DNA of 52,009 bases. Origin: a virus. The notes under the pieces were generated by a model, which did no database searches, was not told where the DNA came from, and saw nothing but the letters and a program-made list of their open reading frames with translations. Numbering within the stretch: position 1 is the stretch's first letter; every line of letters starts with the position of its first letter. Below, piece by piece: positions 1 to 7,914 of this stretch. The translations under genes were made by a program, and so were the position numbers. The stretch lies in IMG/VR virus record IMGVR_UViG_3300005613_000086, positions 1 through 52,009 of that record. One strand, written 5' to 3'.

Positions 1-1
1 T

Positions 2-790
2 AATTTAAATAATGATGATATTGAATTTATTAAAACTACTATAAGTGGATCAACTAACGCAGATGTTGCAATGTTTTTTGCAAATGCACTAGTTAACTCA
101 AACAATTTCCTAAATAGTGAATTTAAATGGGATAATGGAGATTTTTCTGATAATGAACTTAAATATCCTAATAATGTAGAGTTTTCTGGTGAAACTAAAG
201 CGTATCAGATAAGTAGTGATGTTATCTCAGAATCAAACAATGAATATTTCACATATACACCTACTACTACTGCAACTACAACTAGTTTTGAAAGTCAAGA
301 AATTGCATATTTTTATCAACAAACACCAACTGATTTAATTGAATATGAACAAGTTGATTTTGATACTGAAGGTAAAATAACTACAGATTTAGATAGTTTA
401 AAGTATTATAACGTTTTTCAAGGAGACGAATATATGTATCGACCAGTAGGGTTCTTATATATGATAGGTAGAAAACAATATTTTGATTTGTTTGGTTCGG
501 ACGCAATTAATTCACCACAAAGTTATTACCAACCACCATTTCAAAGAAGTTTTGAAATTGCATATAAAGTTTGGACAAATATAAAAGATGGAAGTGGTAA
601 TACTGGATCAAAATATTCAAAGAATAGTAGAGGAGGTAGGTTAGGTTCGTTTACTTCGTTTAATCAATCTAGATTAGCGTCACAACAGTTTAAACTTAAA
701 AGTATTGAGGAATCCGCAAAAGTTTTTCAAAAAGTATTAAATAAATTCACTTATGAAGGTGAACCACTAATCGATTTCTTTAATCCTTAA
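2..790 (+). CDS. 3' part of a GH19-like (chitinase/lysozyme-type) protein
   Basis: The frame is open from base 2 with no stop, so the gene begins upstream of the window and only its last 262 codons are visible; the ATG at 71 is internal. Around bases 431-496 the protein reads YMYRPVGFLYMIGRKQYF-DLFG. This resembles the RGRG-IQLTGR-NY-FG signature of glycoside hydrolase 19 enzymes, which cut the glycan backbone of peptidoglycan or chitin. The preceding stretch is Thr/Ser-rich and low in complexity. A phage would use such a domain as an endolysin or as a tail-associated lysozyme. The catalytic glutamates expected upstream cannot be placed with confidence, so the coding call is firm but the enzyme assignment is tentative. 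Confidence 0.6.
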   Translation, partial: NLNNDDIEFIKTTISGSTNADVAMFFANALVNSNNFLNSEFKWDNGDFSDNELKYPNNVEFSGETKAYQISSDVISESNNEYFTYTPTTTATTTSFESQEIAYFYQQTPTDLIEYEQVDFDTEGKITTDLDSLKYYNVFQGDEYMYRPVGFLYMIGRKQYFDLFGSDAINSPQSYYQPPFQRSFEIAYKVWTNIKDGSGNTGSKYSKNSRGGRLGSFTSFNQSRLASQQFKLKSIEESAKVFQKVLNKFTYEGEPLIDFFNP

Positions 791-791
791 T

Positions 792-821
792 TTGTTTTTC
801 ACAAAAAAATTATTATATTTG
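792..821 (+). promoter_or_regulatory. Bacteroidota-type promoter, TTG-N19-TATATTTG
   Basis: The -33 element TTG lies at 792-794 (TTTG from 791) and the -7 element TATATTTG at 814-821, with 19 bases between them. This matches the known Bacteroidota consensus TTG-N17-23-TAnnTTTG. The ATG at 826 is only 4 bases past the -7 box, so the transcript should begin at or next to the start codon. Confidence 0.75.
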
Positions 822-825
822 TAAT

Positions 826-1428
826 ATGTATGTTGGAAATATAGTAACAAGTTCTAATTTGGAATTAGAAAACTTTAAGATTTGTCGTAAGTTAGATACC
901 ATTGACGATAGGTTACCTACGTTAATTATAGGTTGGGAAAAAACAAAAGAACTTGTTGAACACGGTGTATCCATTTTACACAAACAAATTAATTCTAAAT
1001 TATTTTGGACTTTCACCACAAAAGAAAGAAAATCAGATTATGAAACTGATTTAGATTCATTTATTTCCTTTTGTTATAATTCTTTTGGGGAAAACATCCC
1101 ATATGTTTATTTGGATATATTATATGGTAAAAAAATGGTAAACTTTAGAATTATAAGAAAAATATTGAGTTTAAAAAACCCAACTACGTATATTTCACCC
1201 AATGATATGATTTATATATATGGTGAAAACTTAATATTTGGTATAGATTTGAATGTTTTATCTTTAATTGAAGGTAAAAAAGAAAAAATAATTAAAACGA
1301 TTAAAAACTTATCGAATAATACTTTGATAGATTCTGAGATATTTAATAAATGTAAGGATTTTATTTATAAAATAAAAAACAAAAACAGATACATCCCTTA
1401 CATTTATACTTATGGAATCGAACAATAA
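826..1428 (+). CDS. hypothetical protein, 200 aa, probably translated from a leaderless mRNA
   Basis: I do not recognise the family. The protein is soluble-looking, with no signal peptide or long hydrophobic segment, and has a Lys/Ile/Asn-rich C-terminal half. It follows a very good Bacteroidota-type promoter, and its ATG lies just 4 bases past the -7 box, so the mRNA is probably leaderless. The next gene starts inside its last 17 bases, indicating co-transcription and translational coupling. The strong promoter and the position away from the structural block suggest an early gene. Its function cannot be inferred. Confidence 0.8.
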   Translation: MYVGNIVTSSNLELENFKICRKLDTIDDRLPTLIIGWEKTKELVEHGVSILHKQINSKLFWTFTTKERKSDYETDLDSFISFCYNSFGENIPYVYLDILYGKKMVNFRIIRKILSLKNPTTYISPNDMIYIYGENLIFGIDLNVLSLIEGKKEKIIKTIKNLSNNTLIDSEIFNKCKDFIYKIKNKNRYIPYIYTYGIEQ

Positions 1429-1822
1429 AATTATAACGCTAGCGTCTTTTGTATATTTGGATAAAATAGATAGTTTTAAAAAATATCTATATAACAGATT
1501 TAAAATATTAGATAAGAACATTTTCCAATATACTTTTAACGAAGAAGACAAAAAGATTTTAACCTTTATGGTTAAATTAAACCAAGGACAAAGAATTGAC
1601 ACAAATTCATTTTACCCATCTACGATTATTGTACACAAAAAAGGAGAATGTTTCTATACAATCAACGCACTTAACCAATTAATTGAAAATATAAGTGATG
1701 CGGATCGTGGTAACATAAATCATAAAAATGTAAAAATAGATTGGGATAATTATCAAAATAAAATTTTAATTATTAAAAATGAAGAACTAAAAATATTGAC
1801 AATTAATAGAGATTTTTCCTAA
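1412..1822 (+). CDS. hypothetical protein, 136 aa
   Basis: The ATG at 1412 overlaps the end of the preceding gene by 17 bases in another frame, so the two are likely translated together. The protein is Lys/Asn/Ile-rich, with alternating predicted strands and helices (TLASFVYLDKIDSF near the N-terminus, KILIIKNEELKILTI near the C-terminus) and no membrane segment. No motif is recognisable. It probably works with its upstream neighbour, but this is inference from the overlap only. Confidence 0.78.
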   Translation: MESNNKIITLASFVYLDKIDSFKKYLYNRFKILDKNIFQYTFNEEDKKILTFMVKLNQGQRIDTNSFYPSTIIVHKKGECFYTINALNQLIENISDADRGNINHKNVKIDWDNYQNKILIIKNEELKILTINRDFS

Positions 1823-1830
1823 TTTCTTAA

Positions 1831-1844
1831 TATTTATTAATAAA
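1831..1844 (+). promoter_or_regulatory. TATTTATTAATAAA motif, candidate late promoter or operator
   Basis: TATTTATTAATAAA lies 7 bases before the ATG at 1852. It contains the perfect 12-base palindrome TTTATTAATAAA and has no -33 TTG at the right distance. The identical 14-mer recurs at 33521, and relatives occur before several other genes. Confidence 0.5.
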
Positions 1845-1851
1845 AAGTATT

Positions 1852-2037
1852 ATGGAAATTAAAAAAGATACTAAAGAAAAAGAAACTTTGACTAATAAAT
1901 TAGATAATTTTCTTAACGATACCAATACACAAAAGGAATGTGAAGGCGAAGAGTGTATGATTAATGATGGAAAAGAAATCGTTGAGAGAGTAAACAAAGT
2001 TTATAAGACTAATGATGGTAGACAACTATTAATGTAA
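1852..2037 (+). CDS. small hypothetical protein, 61 aa
   Basis: This is a highly charged small protein, rich in Lys and Glu, with a Cys-containing acidic patch (KECEGEEC) at residues 28-35. It has no signal peptide or membrane segment. It begins just after the TATTTATTAATAAA motif and ends one base before the ATG of the acidic 250-aa protein, so the two form a small operon that ends at the terminator at 2812. If the motif is a late promoter, this pair would be expressed late and could belong to the virion or prohead core. I do not recognise a family. Confidence 0.7.
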   Translation: MEIKKDTKEKETLTNKLDNFLNDTNTQKECEGEECMINDGKEIVERVNKVYKTNDGRQLLM

Positions 2038-2038
2038 T

Positions 2039-2791
2039 ATGAGTAAGAAAAATTTATTATCCGAAGATTTAAAAAGATATAGACAGTTATTGGAATATAC
2101 TTTCTATGTGCCAGAAGAAGATGACCCTAAAGATGTTAATGGTGATTTACTTTTGGACGATATGTTAACAGAACAAGATCCACCTGCGGAAGAAGAAGAT
2201 CCTTTTGCAGATACTGAAGAGACACCAGAAGAAGTAGAGGATACTACTACAGACACTGAAGAAGAAACTTTAGAAGATCCATTTGGTGACGTTGAAGGTG
2301 AAACAGAGTTAGGTGCAGATACTGAGGGTGAAACCGATCCTTTTGGTGATACTGAGGTAGAAGATGAATTTGCAACTGAAGAACCATTAGGTAGTGAAGA
2401 TACTGTAGAAGTAGATGTTACAGACATTGTTGATAAAACTGAAGAAACTAAAAATTCTGTAGATGGTGTAAGTACTAAGATGGATGATTTACTATCTAAA
2501 TTATCTGAATTAGAGTCACAAGTTTCAGGTATGGATAACGTTATTAATAAAATCGATGACTTAGAAAAAGAAATCGAAAGACGAAATCCTACACCTGTGG
2601 AGAGGTTAGAAATGAGATCGATGGATTCATTCCCTTACAGTGTTAAATTAACTGATTATTGGAAAGATAAAGAAGGTTATGATGAAACAGAGGTGGAAGA
2701 AGAATTTACATTAACACAAAGTGATGTTGATAATTTTGATGAAAAAGAAATAAGGGCATCCTTTGGTTCAGAAAAAGAAGAAGAAAAATAA
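2039..2791 (+). CDS. very acidic protein with DPFGD-type repeats, candidate internal virion or scaffold protein
   Basis: The 250-aa product starts with a short basic/hydrophobic segment (KKNLLSEDLKRYRQLLEY). A long Glu/Asp/Thr-rich region follows (about residues 22-145) with repeats of the form DPFAD-TEE, DPFGD-VEG and DPFGD-TEV. A predicted coiled coil at about 150-190 (MDDLLSKLSELESQVSG and onward) leads to a short acidic tail. The N-terminal LL-S-E-D pattern recurs on several other proteins here and resembles a capsid-targeting/prohead-protease signal. Acidic coiled-coil proteins with such signals are common among phage core or internal proteins; that role is inference. The gene is followed directly by a strong terminator. 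Confidence 0.8.
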   Translation: MSKKNLLSEDLKRYRQLLEYTFYVPEEDDPKDVNGDLLLDDMLTEQDPPAEEEDPFADTEETPEEVEDTTTDTEEETLEDPFGDVEGETELGADTEGETDPFGDTEVEDEFATEEPLGSEDTVEVDVTDIVDKTEETKNSVDGVSTKMDDLLSKLSELESQVSGMDNVINKIDDLEKEIERRNPTPVERLEMRSMDSFPYSVKLTDYWKDKEGYDETEVEEEFTLTQSDVDNFDEKEIRASFGSEKEEEK

Positions 2792-2811
2792 TTTATTATA
2801 TAATATCTAAT

Positions 2812-2837
2812 AAAAACCCCACATAAGTGGGGTTTTT
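2812..2837 (+). terminator. intrinsic terminator after the acidic protein gene
   Basis: A-rich AAAAACCCCAC pairs with GTGGGGTTTTT around the loop ATAA, giving an 11-bp stem that ends in a T run. It separates the acidic-protein operon from the gp32 operon. Confidence 0.9.
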
Positions 2838-2908
2838 CTTTTACTACCTATTGACTTTTTGAAAAACTATACGTAATATTATATATTATTAATTAAAAAA
2901 TATATACA

Positions 2909-3814
2909 ATGAGTAACAGTTTAGATGCTATTTTGGCTCAGTATGAAAAAAACACTGAACCAATTAAAAGTGGAAACAAAATGTCTAGTGAAGACAGACT
3001 TAAGAAGTATTTCACAGAAAAATTACCTAAAGGGGTAAAAACACAAACAAAAACTTTCAGAATCTTACCTACTAAAGATGGTAAGTCTCCATTTACTGAA
3101 GTTTACTATCACGAAAAAAATGTAAACGGAAAATGGGAAAAAATCTATTGTAACCATTTAAATGATGGTGAACATTGTCCATTGTGTGAAGCAAAAGACG
3201 CTTTATATGAAGATGGTTCTGAGAAAGCTAAATCTTTGGCGAAAGAATTCATCCCTAGAAAATTCTATGTAGTTAAAGGAATTGATAGAGAGAATGAGGA
3301 TCACGGAGTTAAGTTTTGGAGATTTAAACACAAAAAGACAGGAGATGGTGTAATGGATAAACTAATCCCTGTGTTTAAACTTAAAGGTGATATCACTGAT
3401 CCTAGAGAGGGTAGGGATATCATTATTACTTCAGGTAGGAATGATAAGAATCATAGTGTAGTTAATTCTATTATGACGGATGATGTAACTATTCTTACTG
3501 AGAATAAAGAATATGCAAACGAATGGTTTAATAATGAAGAAACCTATAAGGATGTATATGCTAAGAAATCTAATGAATATTTAGAAATAGTTGCCACTAA
3601 CAAAACACCTATTTGGGATTCTGAACAAAAGAAATATGTTGCGGAAGAGGATAAAGAAGAAAAAGAAACCGCTTCATTGTCTGAAGAAATAAATATGATG
3701 AGAACTGAAAGTACAAAATCTTTTGAGTCTGAATATAACAATGGTAACAATGAAAATATTAATAATGATGTTGAAGTATCATCCTTAGATGATGACGATG
3801 AACTACCATTTTAA
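2909..3814 (+). CDS. gp32: gp32-like single-stranded DNA-binding protein
   Basis: The 301-aa length equals that of T4 gp32, the protein that coats ssDNA and organises replication and recombination. The zinc-ribbon ligands are visible as C81-x-H83-x6-C90-x2-C93 (reading CNHLNDGEHCPLC). A basic N-terminal segment comes first and an acidic, low-complexity tail starts near residue 240. The tail ends in LDDDDELPF, which looks like the acidic Pro-Phe tip of bacterial SSB rather than the usual gp32 end. The gene leads a block followed after 7 bases by UvsX, then the exonuclease and helicase, as expected for a replication operon. A weak promoter (TTGAC near 2851 with an AT-rich -7 region) may precede it. 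Confidence 0.9.
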   Translation: MSNSLDAILAQYEKNTEPIKSGNKMSSEDRLKKYFTEKLPKGVKTQTKTFRILPTKDGKSPFTEVYYHEKNVNGKWEKIYCNHLNDGEHCPLCEAKDALYEDGSEKAKSLAKEFIPRKFYVVKGIDRENEDHGVKFWRFKHKKTGDGVMDKLIPVFKLKGDITDPREGRDIIITSGRNDKNHSVVNSIMTDDVTILTENKEYANEWFNNEETYKDVYAKKSNEYLEIVATNKTPIWDSEQKKYVAEEDKEEKETASLSEEINMMRTESTKSFESEYNNGNNENINNDVEVSSLDDDDELPF

Positions 3815-3821
3815 TTAAAGT

Positions 3822-4874
3822 ATGGCAAAGAAACCACTAAAGAAAAAAGCATCTGATTTTTCGTCTATAAGAAAGAAGTTTTCCTCTAGTGATAAGTACA
3901 AAGAACAAAAGTACTTTGATCTAGGGGAAGCCTTTCAGAAGGCGACAGGGATACCAGGTCCTGCTATGGGTCAGATTAATATGCTTTTAGGACACTCAGA
4001 TACTGGAAAAACAACCGCACTAATCAAAACTGCGGTTGATGCACAAAGAAAAGGTATTTTACCTGTTTTTATCATTACAGAACAAAAATTTAGTTTTGAA
4101 CACGCTAAACAAATGGGTTTAGAAACTAACTATGTTGAAGAGGTTGATGAAGAAACAGGTGAAGTTATCGGTTATTGGGATGGATTTTTATTATATAAGT
4201 TAGGGTTTGATTATATTGAACAGGCATTTGACTATGTGACAGAAGTTCTAAACGCACAAAAAAATGGTGAGATACCACATGATATTGTATTTTGTTGGGA
4301 CTCTATTGGGACTATCCCTTGTGAAATGTCATATAATGGAAAAGGAGGAAACCAACATACTGCTAGGATTATATCAGAAAAATGGGGTATGGGTATGGCA
4401 CAGAGAATAACGTCTTCTCGTAAAGTAACATCAGACTATACCAATACTATGGTATTTGTAAACCAACCTTGGGTAGAGTTGCCTGATAACCCATTCGGAC
4501 AACCTAGAATACAACCAAAGGGGGGTCAGTCAATTTACTTATCTTGTGCTTTAGTATTCTTATTCGGAAACCAAAAAAGTTCAGGAGTCTCAAAACTAAA
4601 TGCGACTAATAAGGGTAGAAAAGTTAATTTTGCAATAAGAACTAAAGTAGGTATCCATAAAAACCATATGAATGGTTTGGGTTATGCGGATTGTAGAATT
4701 CTCGCAACTACACATGGGTTTGTTGAAGACGATAAGAAGGCAATAGATCAATATAAAAGTGATTATAAAGATTATTGGGCAGAAGTTTTCGACTCAGTAG
4801 GTGATGATGTTATGTCTTTTGATATTGTAGAAGGAGACGCAATTGAAACACCCGTTGATTATTCAGATAATTGA
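3822..4874 (+). CDS. uvsX: UvsX-like RecA-family recombinase
   Basis: The 350-aa product is a RecA/UvsX strand-exchange ATPase that forms filaments on ssDNA for recombination-dependent replication and repair. Walker A is G57-HSDTG-K-T64. The Walker B strand is IVFCWDS at about 155-161. A RecA-like core follows with the FVNQPW segment and a Gly/Gln-rich region (KGGQSIY), then a C-terminal acidic tail. It lies 7 bases after the gp32 gene, its usual partner, in the start context TTAAAGTATGGC. No UvsY-like mediator gene is recognisable in the window. Confidence 0.92.
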   Translation: MAKKPLKKKASDFSSIRKKFSSSDKYKEQKYFDLGEAFQKATGIPGPAMGQINMLLGHSDTGKTTALIKTAVDAQRKGILPVFIITEQKFSFEHAKQMGLETNYVEEVDEETGEVIGYWDGFLLYKLGFDYIEQAFDYVTEVLNAQKNGEIPHDIVFCWDSIGTIPCEMSYNGKGGNQHTARIISEKWGMGMAQRITSSRKVTSDYTNTMVFVNQPWVELPDNPFGQPRIQPKGGQSIYLSCALVFLFGNQKSSGVSKLNATNKGRKVNFAIRTKVGIHKNHMNGLGYADCRILATTHGFVEDDKKAIDQYKSDYKDYWAEVFDSVGDDVMSFDIVEGDAIETPVDYSDN

Positions 4875-4899
4875 TTGTTTAACGTTTAATCAATGATGA

Positions 4900-5943
4900 G
4901 TGAGAATTCCAAGTAAGAAAAAAAGAATCCAAAGAACATTATTAGTTGACGGAGACTCGTTGTTAAAAACCGCCTATTATGGGGCTAAAAATCTTTACTA
5001 TAAAGAAACCCATATAGGTGGTATTTTTCAATTCTTAACTATGGTTCGTAAAATGTTGAATGAAAACAAATTCGACAGAGTATATGTATTTTGGGATGGA
5101 CAATTTAGTGGTAGACTAAGATACGATATATACAAAGACTATAAGTCTAATAGAGACAAAGATTTCTACAACGAACAACCACCATCAGAAATAGATTTAT
5201 ATTTACAGAAAGAAAGATTATATTCTTATCTTGAAGAGTTATTTATAAGACAATACAGAGATGATATTGTTGAGGCGGATGATTCTATAGGTTATTATGT
5301 AAATAATATCTCTGAGGACGAAAGAGTGGTTATTATGACAAGAGATAGAGATCTTTGTCAACTAATCAATGAAAAAGTTTCAGTTTACGATTTAAATCTT
5401 AAAAAGATAGTTACAGAAGAAAACTATTTAGTAGATTTTGATCACCACCCATCAAATTTAAAACTTATAAAAATGATAACTGGAGATGTTAGTGATAACA
5501 TTAAAGGTATTGTTGGTGTAAGTGAAAAAACATTGGTGAAATTTTTTCCTGAAATAATGGAAAAAACTTTGACTTTGGAATATATTTTTAGTAAAATTGA
5601 AGAAATACAAAAAGAAAGGAAAACAAGATTGAAAACATTAGATAACATATTAAATAAAGTTACCAAAGGATCACAAAAAGAAATGATTTATGAGGTGAAC
5701 GAAAAATTAATAGACTTATCTAATCCACTATTAACTGAAGAGTCTAAATCAGATTTAGATCACTTATTTAGTACTACTATGGATCCTGAAGGTAGAGACA
5801 CTAAGAATGTGATTAATATGATGATAGAGGATGGGTTAATGTGGGCAATACCAGGTGGTAGAGAAGGTTATATAAAGTTTTTACAACCATTCCTATCTAT
5901 AATTAAAAAAGAGAAAATTTATTATAAAAAAGTAAATGTATAA
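4900..5943 (+). CDS. rnh: FEN-family 5'-3' exonuclease / RNase H
   Basis: This is a 5'-nuclease of the T4 RNase H/FEN type, which removes RNA primers and 5' flaps during lagging-strand synthesis. The conserved metal-binding acids are in place: LVDGDS (D17, D19), VFWDG (D66) followed by the arch residues Y78-KDYKSNR, E125-A-D127-D128, and TRDRD (D149, D151). The helix-3-turn-helix TGDVSDNIKGIVGVSEKTL lies at 194-212. An in-frame TGA immediately precedes the GTG at 4900, so GTG is the first possible start; two nearby ATGs at 4893 and 4896 open only a few codons in another frame. The product is somewhat longer (347 aa) than T4 RNase H (305 aa). Confidence 0.9.
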   Translation: MRIPSKKKRIQRTLLVDGDSLLKTAYYGAKNLYYKETHIGGIFQFLTMVRKMLNENKFDRVYVFWDGQFSGRLRYDIYKDYKSNRDKDFYNEQPPSEIDLYLQKERLYSYLEELFIRQYRDDIVEADDSIGYYVNNISEDERVVIMTRDRDLCQLINEKVSVYDLNLKKIVTEENYLVDFDHHPSNLKLIKMITGDVSDNIKGIVGVSEKTLVKFFPEIMEKTLTLEYIFSKIEEIQKERKTRLKTLDNILNKVTKGSQKEMIYEVNEKLIDLSNPLLTEESKSDLDHLFSTTMDPEGRDTKNVINMMIEDGLMWAIPGGREGYIKFLQPFLSIIKKEKIYYKKVNV

Positions 5944-5946
5944 AAT

Positions 5947-6423
5947 ATGAAAAAGAAGTATAAAAGTTACCCTTATGAATTTCTGTTTATGATTAATGGA
6001 AATCCTATTGTTGGAAGAAACTTCCCAGTAAACAATTTCAATAAAGAATCTTTAAAATCTTATGAAATAAAGGAACTAGTTAGTGGGGTATCAGATATGA
6101 TTAGAAATTTGTTTAAAGAACGTACCTACGATTATATGGAAAGATATAGTAATTATTATTCTACTAGTACTGAAGAAGAAACAAAAAGTGTAGACATTTA
6201 CGAAAATGAAGATTTCTTTTCTATACAGATTAAGTATAAAGGTAGAGTGGTTGCGGAAAGAATTTTTAGTGGTAATGACTACCCACCTAATGTTAGATAT
6301 GATGTCGACATAAGAAAAATTATACCTAAAATCATCGATTATTTGCAACAGGGGTTGAGTGATAAAAATTATACAAAAAATTATTGCGGTTATCAACTTG
6401 ACGACATATTTATTAATAACTAA
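5947..6423 (+). CDS. hypothetical protein, 158 aa, between exonuclease and helicase
   Basis: The protein starts with a basic segment (KKKYKSYPYEF), then alternating strands and helices with many aromatic residues and no membrane segment or known motif. It begins 3 bases after the exonuclease stop and ends 12 bases before the helicase, so it is translated within the replication operon. A helicase loader (gp59) could be expected at such a place, but I see no resemblance to gp59 and do not assign that role. Confidence 0.8.
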   Translation: MKKKYKSYPYEFLFMINGNPIVGRNFPVNNFNKESLKSYEIKELVSGVSDMIRNLFKERTYDYMERYSNYYSTSTEEETKSVDIYENEDFFSIQIKYKGRVVAERIFSGNDYPPNVRYDVDIRKIIPKIIDYLQQGLSDKNYTKNYCGYQLDDIFINN

Positions 6424-6435
6424 ATCAGATAAAGA

Positions 6436-7824
6436 ATGGCGAAAAATGAGAGTTTAAATTTAGGTTATTTAGGATATAGTTTTCAAGTAAAATTAGTAAA
6501 ACAATTAGTAGAGGATCATAAGTTTTCAGAGAGTATTATTTCTATTATCGATCCTAATTATTTCGACAACGAGTACATGAGACTCGTTGTTGCATCTATA
6601 AAGGATTACTATGAAAAATATGAAACCATTCCGTCTTATGAGACTATCTTTAATATAATAAAGAGTGAAGTTAGAAGAGAAATTGCCAGAGAATCTGCTA
6701 CTGAACTTATTAAAGAGGTTAGAGAATCTGAAAATAGAGACTGTTTACACACACAAGATGTTGCCATTAAGTTCTGCAAACAACAAGAACTTAAGAAGGC
6801 TACTCAGAAAATCCAAAAAATTCTAGATGTTGGAGATTTTGATAGATATGATGAATGTGAAGAATTAGTTAAACAGGCTATATCGGTAGGAACAGAAAAA
6901 GACGAGGGTGTAGATATCTTTCACGCTATTGAGGACGTTTTAGCTGATGATTTTAGAGATCCTATACCGACAGGATTGGTGGGTATCGATAACCTTATGG
7001 GTGGAGGTTTATCTAAAGGTGAGTTGGGTGTTATACTTGCGGCGTTCGGTGTTGGTAAAACGACATTAATTACTAGAATGGCGAATACTGCGTATTTAGA
7101 GGGTAAAAACGTAGTACAAATTTTCTTTGAGGATAATGTTAAGGTTATCCAAAGAAAACACTTAACATGTTTTACTGAGATAGAACTAAGTGAGTTGGGA
7201 GAAAGAAAGGAAGAAGTAAAAGAACTACTACCTAGATTCCAAAACTTAGAGGGTAATCTTATACTTAAGAAGATGTCAAGTGATGGTACTACTATCCCAC
7301 ATATCAAACAATATCTACGTAAATTAATTTCTAGTGGTATTAAACCAGACATAGTATTCGTTGATTACATTGATTGTATCCAACCCACTAAACAATTCAA
7401 AGATGAGTATAGTGGAGAAGGAAATGTGATGAGACAATTTGAAACTATGTTATCGGAGTTAGATATTGCTGGGTGGACTGCGGTACAAGGTAACAGAAGT
7501 GCAATTGGTGCAGACTTAGTAGAGGCGAATATGATGGGTGGTTCTATTAAGAAAGGACAAATAGGACACTTTATTTTATCAGTTGCTAAGACATTAGATC
7601 AAAAAGAAGAGGGGAGAGCAACATTAGCCATCTTAAAATCTCGATTTGGTAGGGACGGAGTTGTTTTTGACGACATTGTATTTGACAATGGTACGTTAAC
7701 TATCGACACTAGTGAAAGTACAGATGTATCACTATTACAACATGGAAAAGGACAGAAAAGGAAAGAGTCTGATTTCATTAGTGAGACGATAGCGAAGAAG
7801 AGGAGTTCAGTAAATAATAATTAA
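6436..7824 (+). CDS. gp41: DnaB/gp41-like replicative DNA helicase
   Basis: The 462-aa product is a hexameric 5'-3' replicative helicase of the DnaB/gp41 family. An N-terminal helical domain (about 1-150) is followed by the RecA-like motor. Within the motor are Walker A LAAFGVGKTT (201-210), the FFEDN motif-1a region near 230 with the catalytic acid, Walker B DIVFVDYID (305-313), and the AVQGN-like sensor strand. The TGLVGIDNLMGGGLSKGE lead-in is typical of the family. It would partner with the TOPRIM primase at 37849 and with gp32. A 90-base gap with no obvious terminator separates it from the reductase gene. Confidence 0.92.
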   Translation: MAKNESLNLGYLGYSFQVKLVKQLVEDHKFSESIISIIDPNYFDNEYMRLVVASIKDYYEKYETIPSYETIFNIIKSEVRREIARESATELIKEVRESENRDCLHTQDVAIKFCKQQELKKATQKIQKILDVGDFDRYDECEELVKQAISVGTEKDEGVDIFHAIEDVLADDFRDPIPTGLVGIDNLMGGGLSKGELGVILAAFGVGKTTLITRMANTAYLEGKNVVQIFFEDNVKVIQRKHLTCFTEIELSELGERKEEVKELLPRFQNLEGNLILKKMSSDGTTIPHIKQYLRKLISSGIKPDIVFVDYIDCIQPTKQFKDEYSGEGNVMRQFETMLSELDIAGWTAVQGNRSAIGADLVEANMMGGSIKKGQIGHFILSVAKTLDQKEEGRATLAILKSRFGRDGVVFDDIVFDNGTLTIDTSESTDVSLLQHGKGQKRKESDFISETIAKKRSSVNNN

Positions 7825-7914
7825 AATTAGTAAAAGGGTATTTTTTGAATGGTTTACACACATAAATCATAAAGGGAAAGACACCCTCTAAAAAAAAGGA
7901 AAAAAATTAAAAAA

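Noticed and set aside
1452-1459. TATATTTG inside the 136-aa gene
   Set aside because: There is no TTG 19 bases upstream; likely a chance occurrence. The same applies to TATATTTG at 21555 and 46737.
2104-2427. Long open frame on the minus strand, 107 aa, Ser-rich
   Set aside because: It is the complement of the acidic repeat region; the Glu/Asp/Thr codons of the real gene simply read as Ser/Val on the other strand. There is no promoter or plausible start region.
7825-7914. Cobalamin riboswitch before the B12-dependent reductase
   Set aside because: The 90-base gap is too short for the usual cobalamin riboswitch (about 200 nt), and I cannot see the B12-box pattern; only a weak AGGGT/ACCCT pairing is visible.
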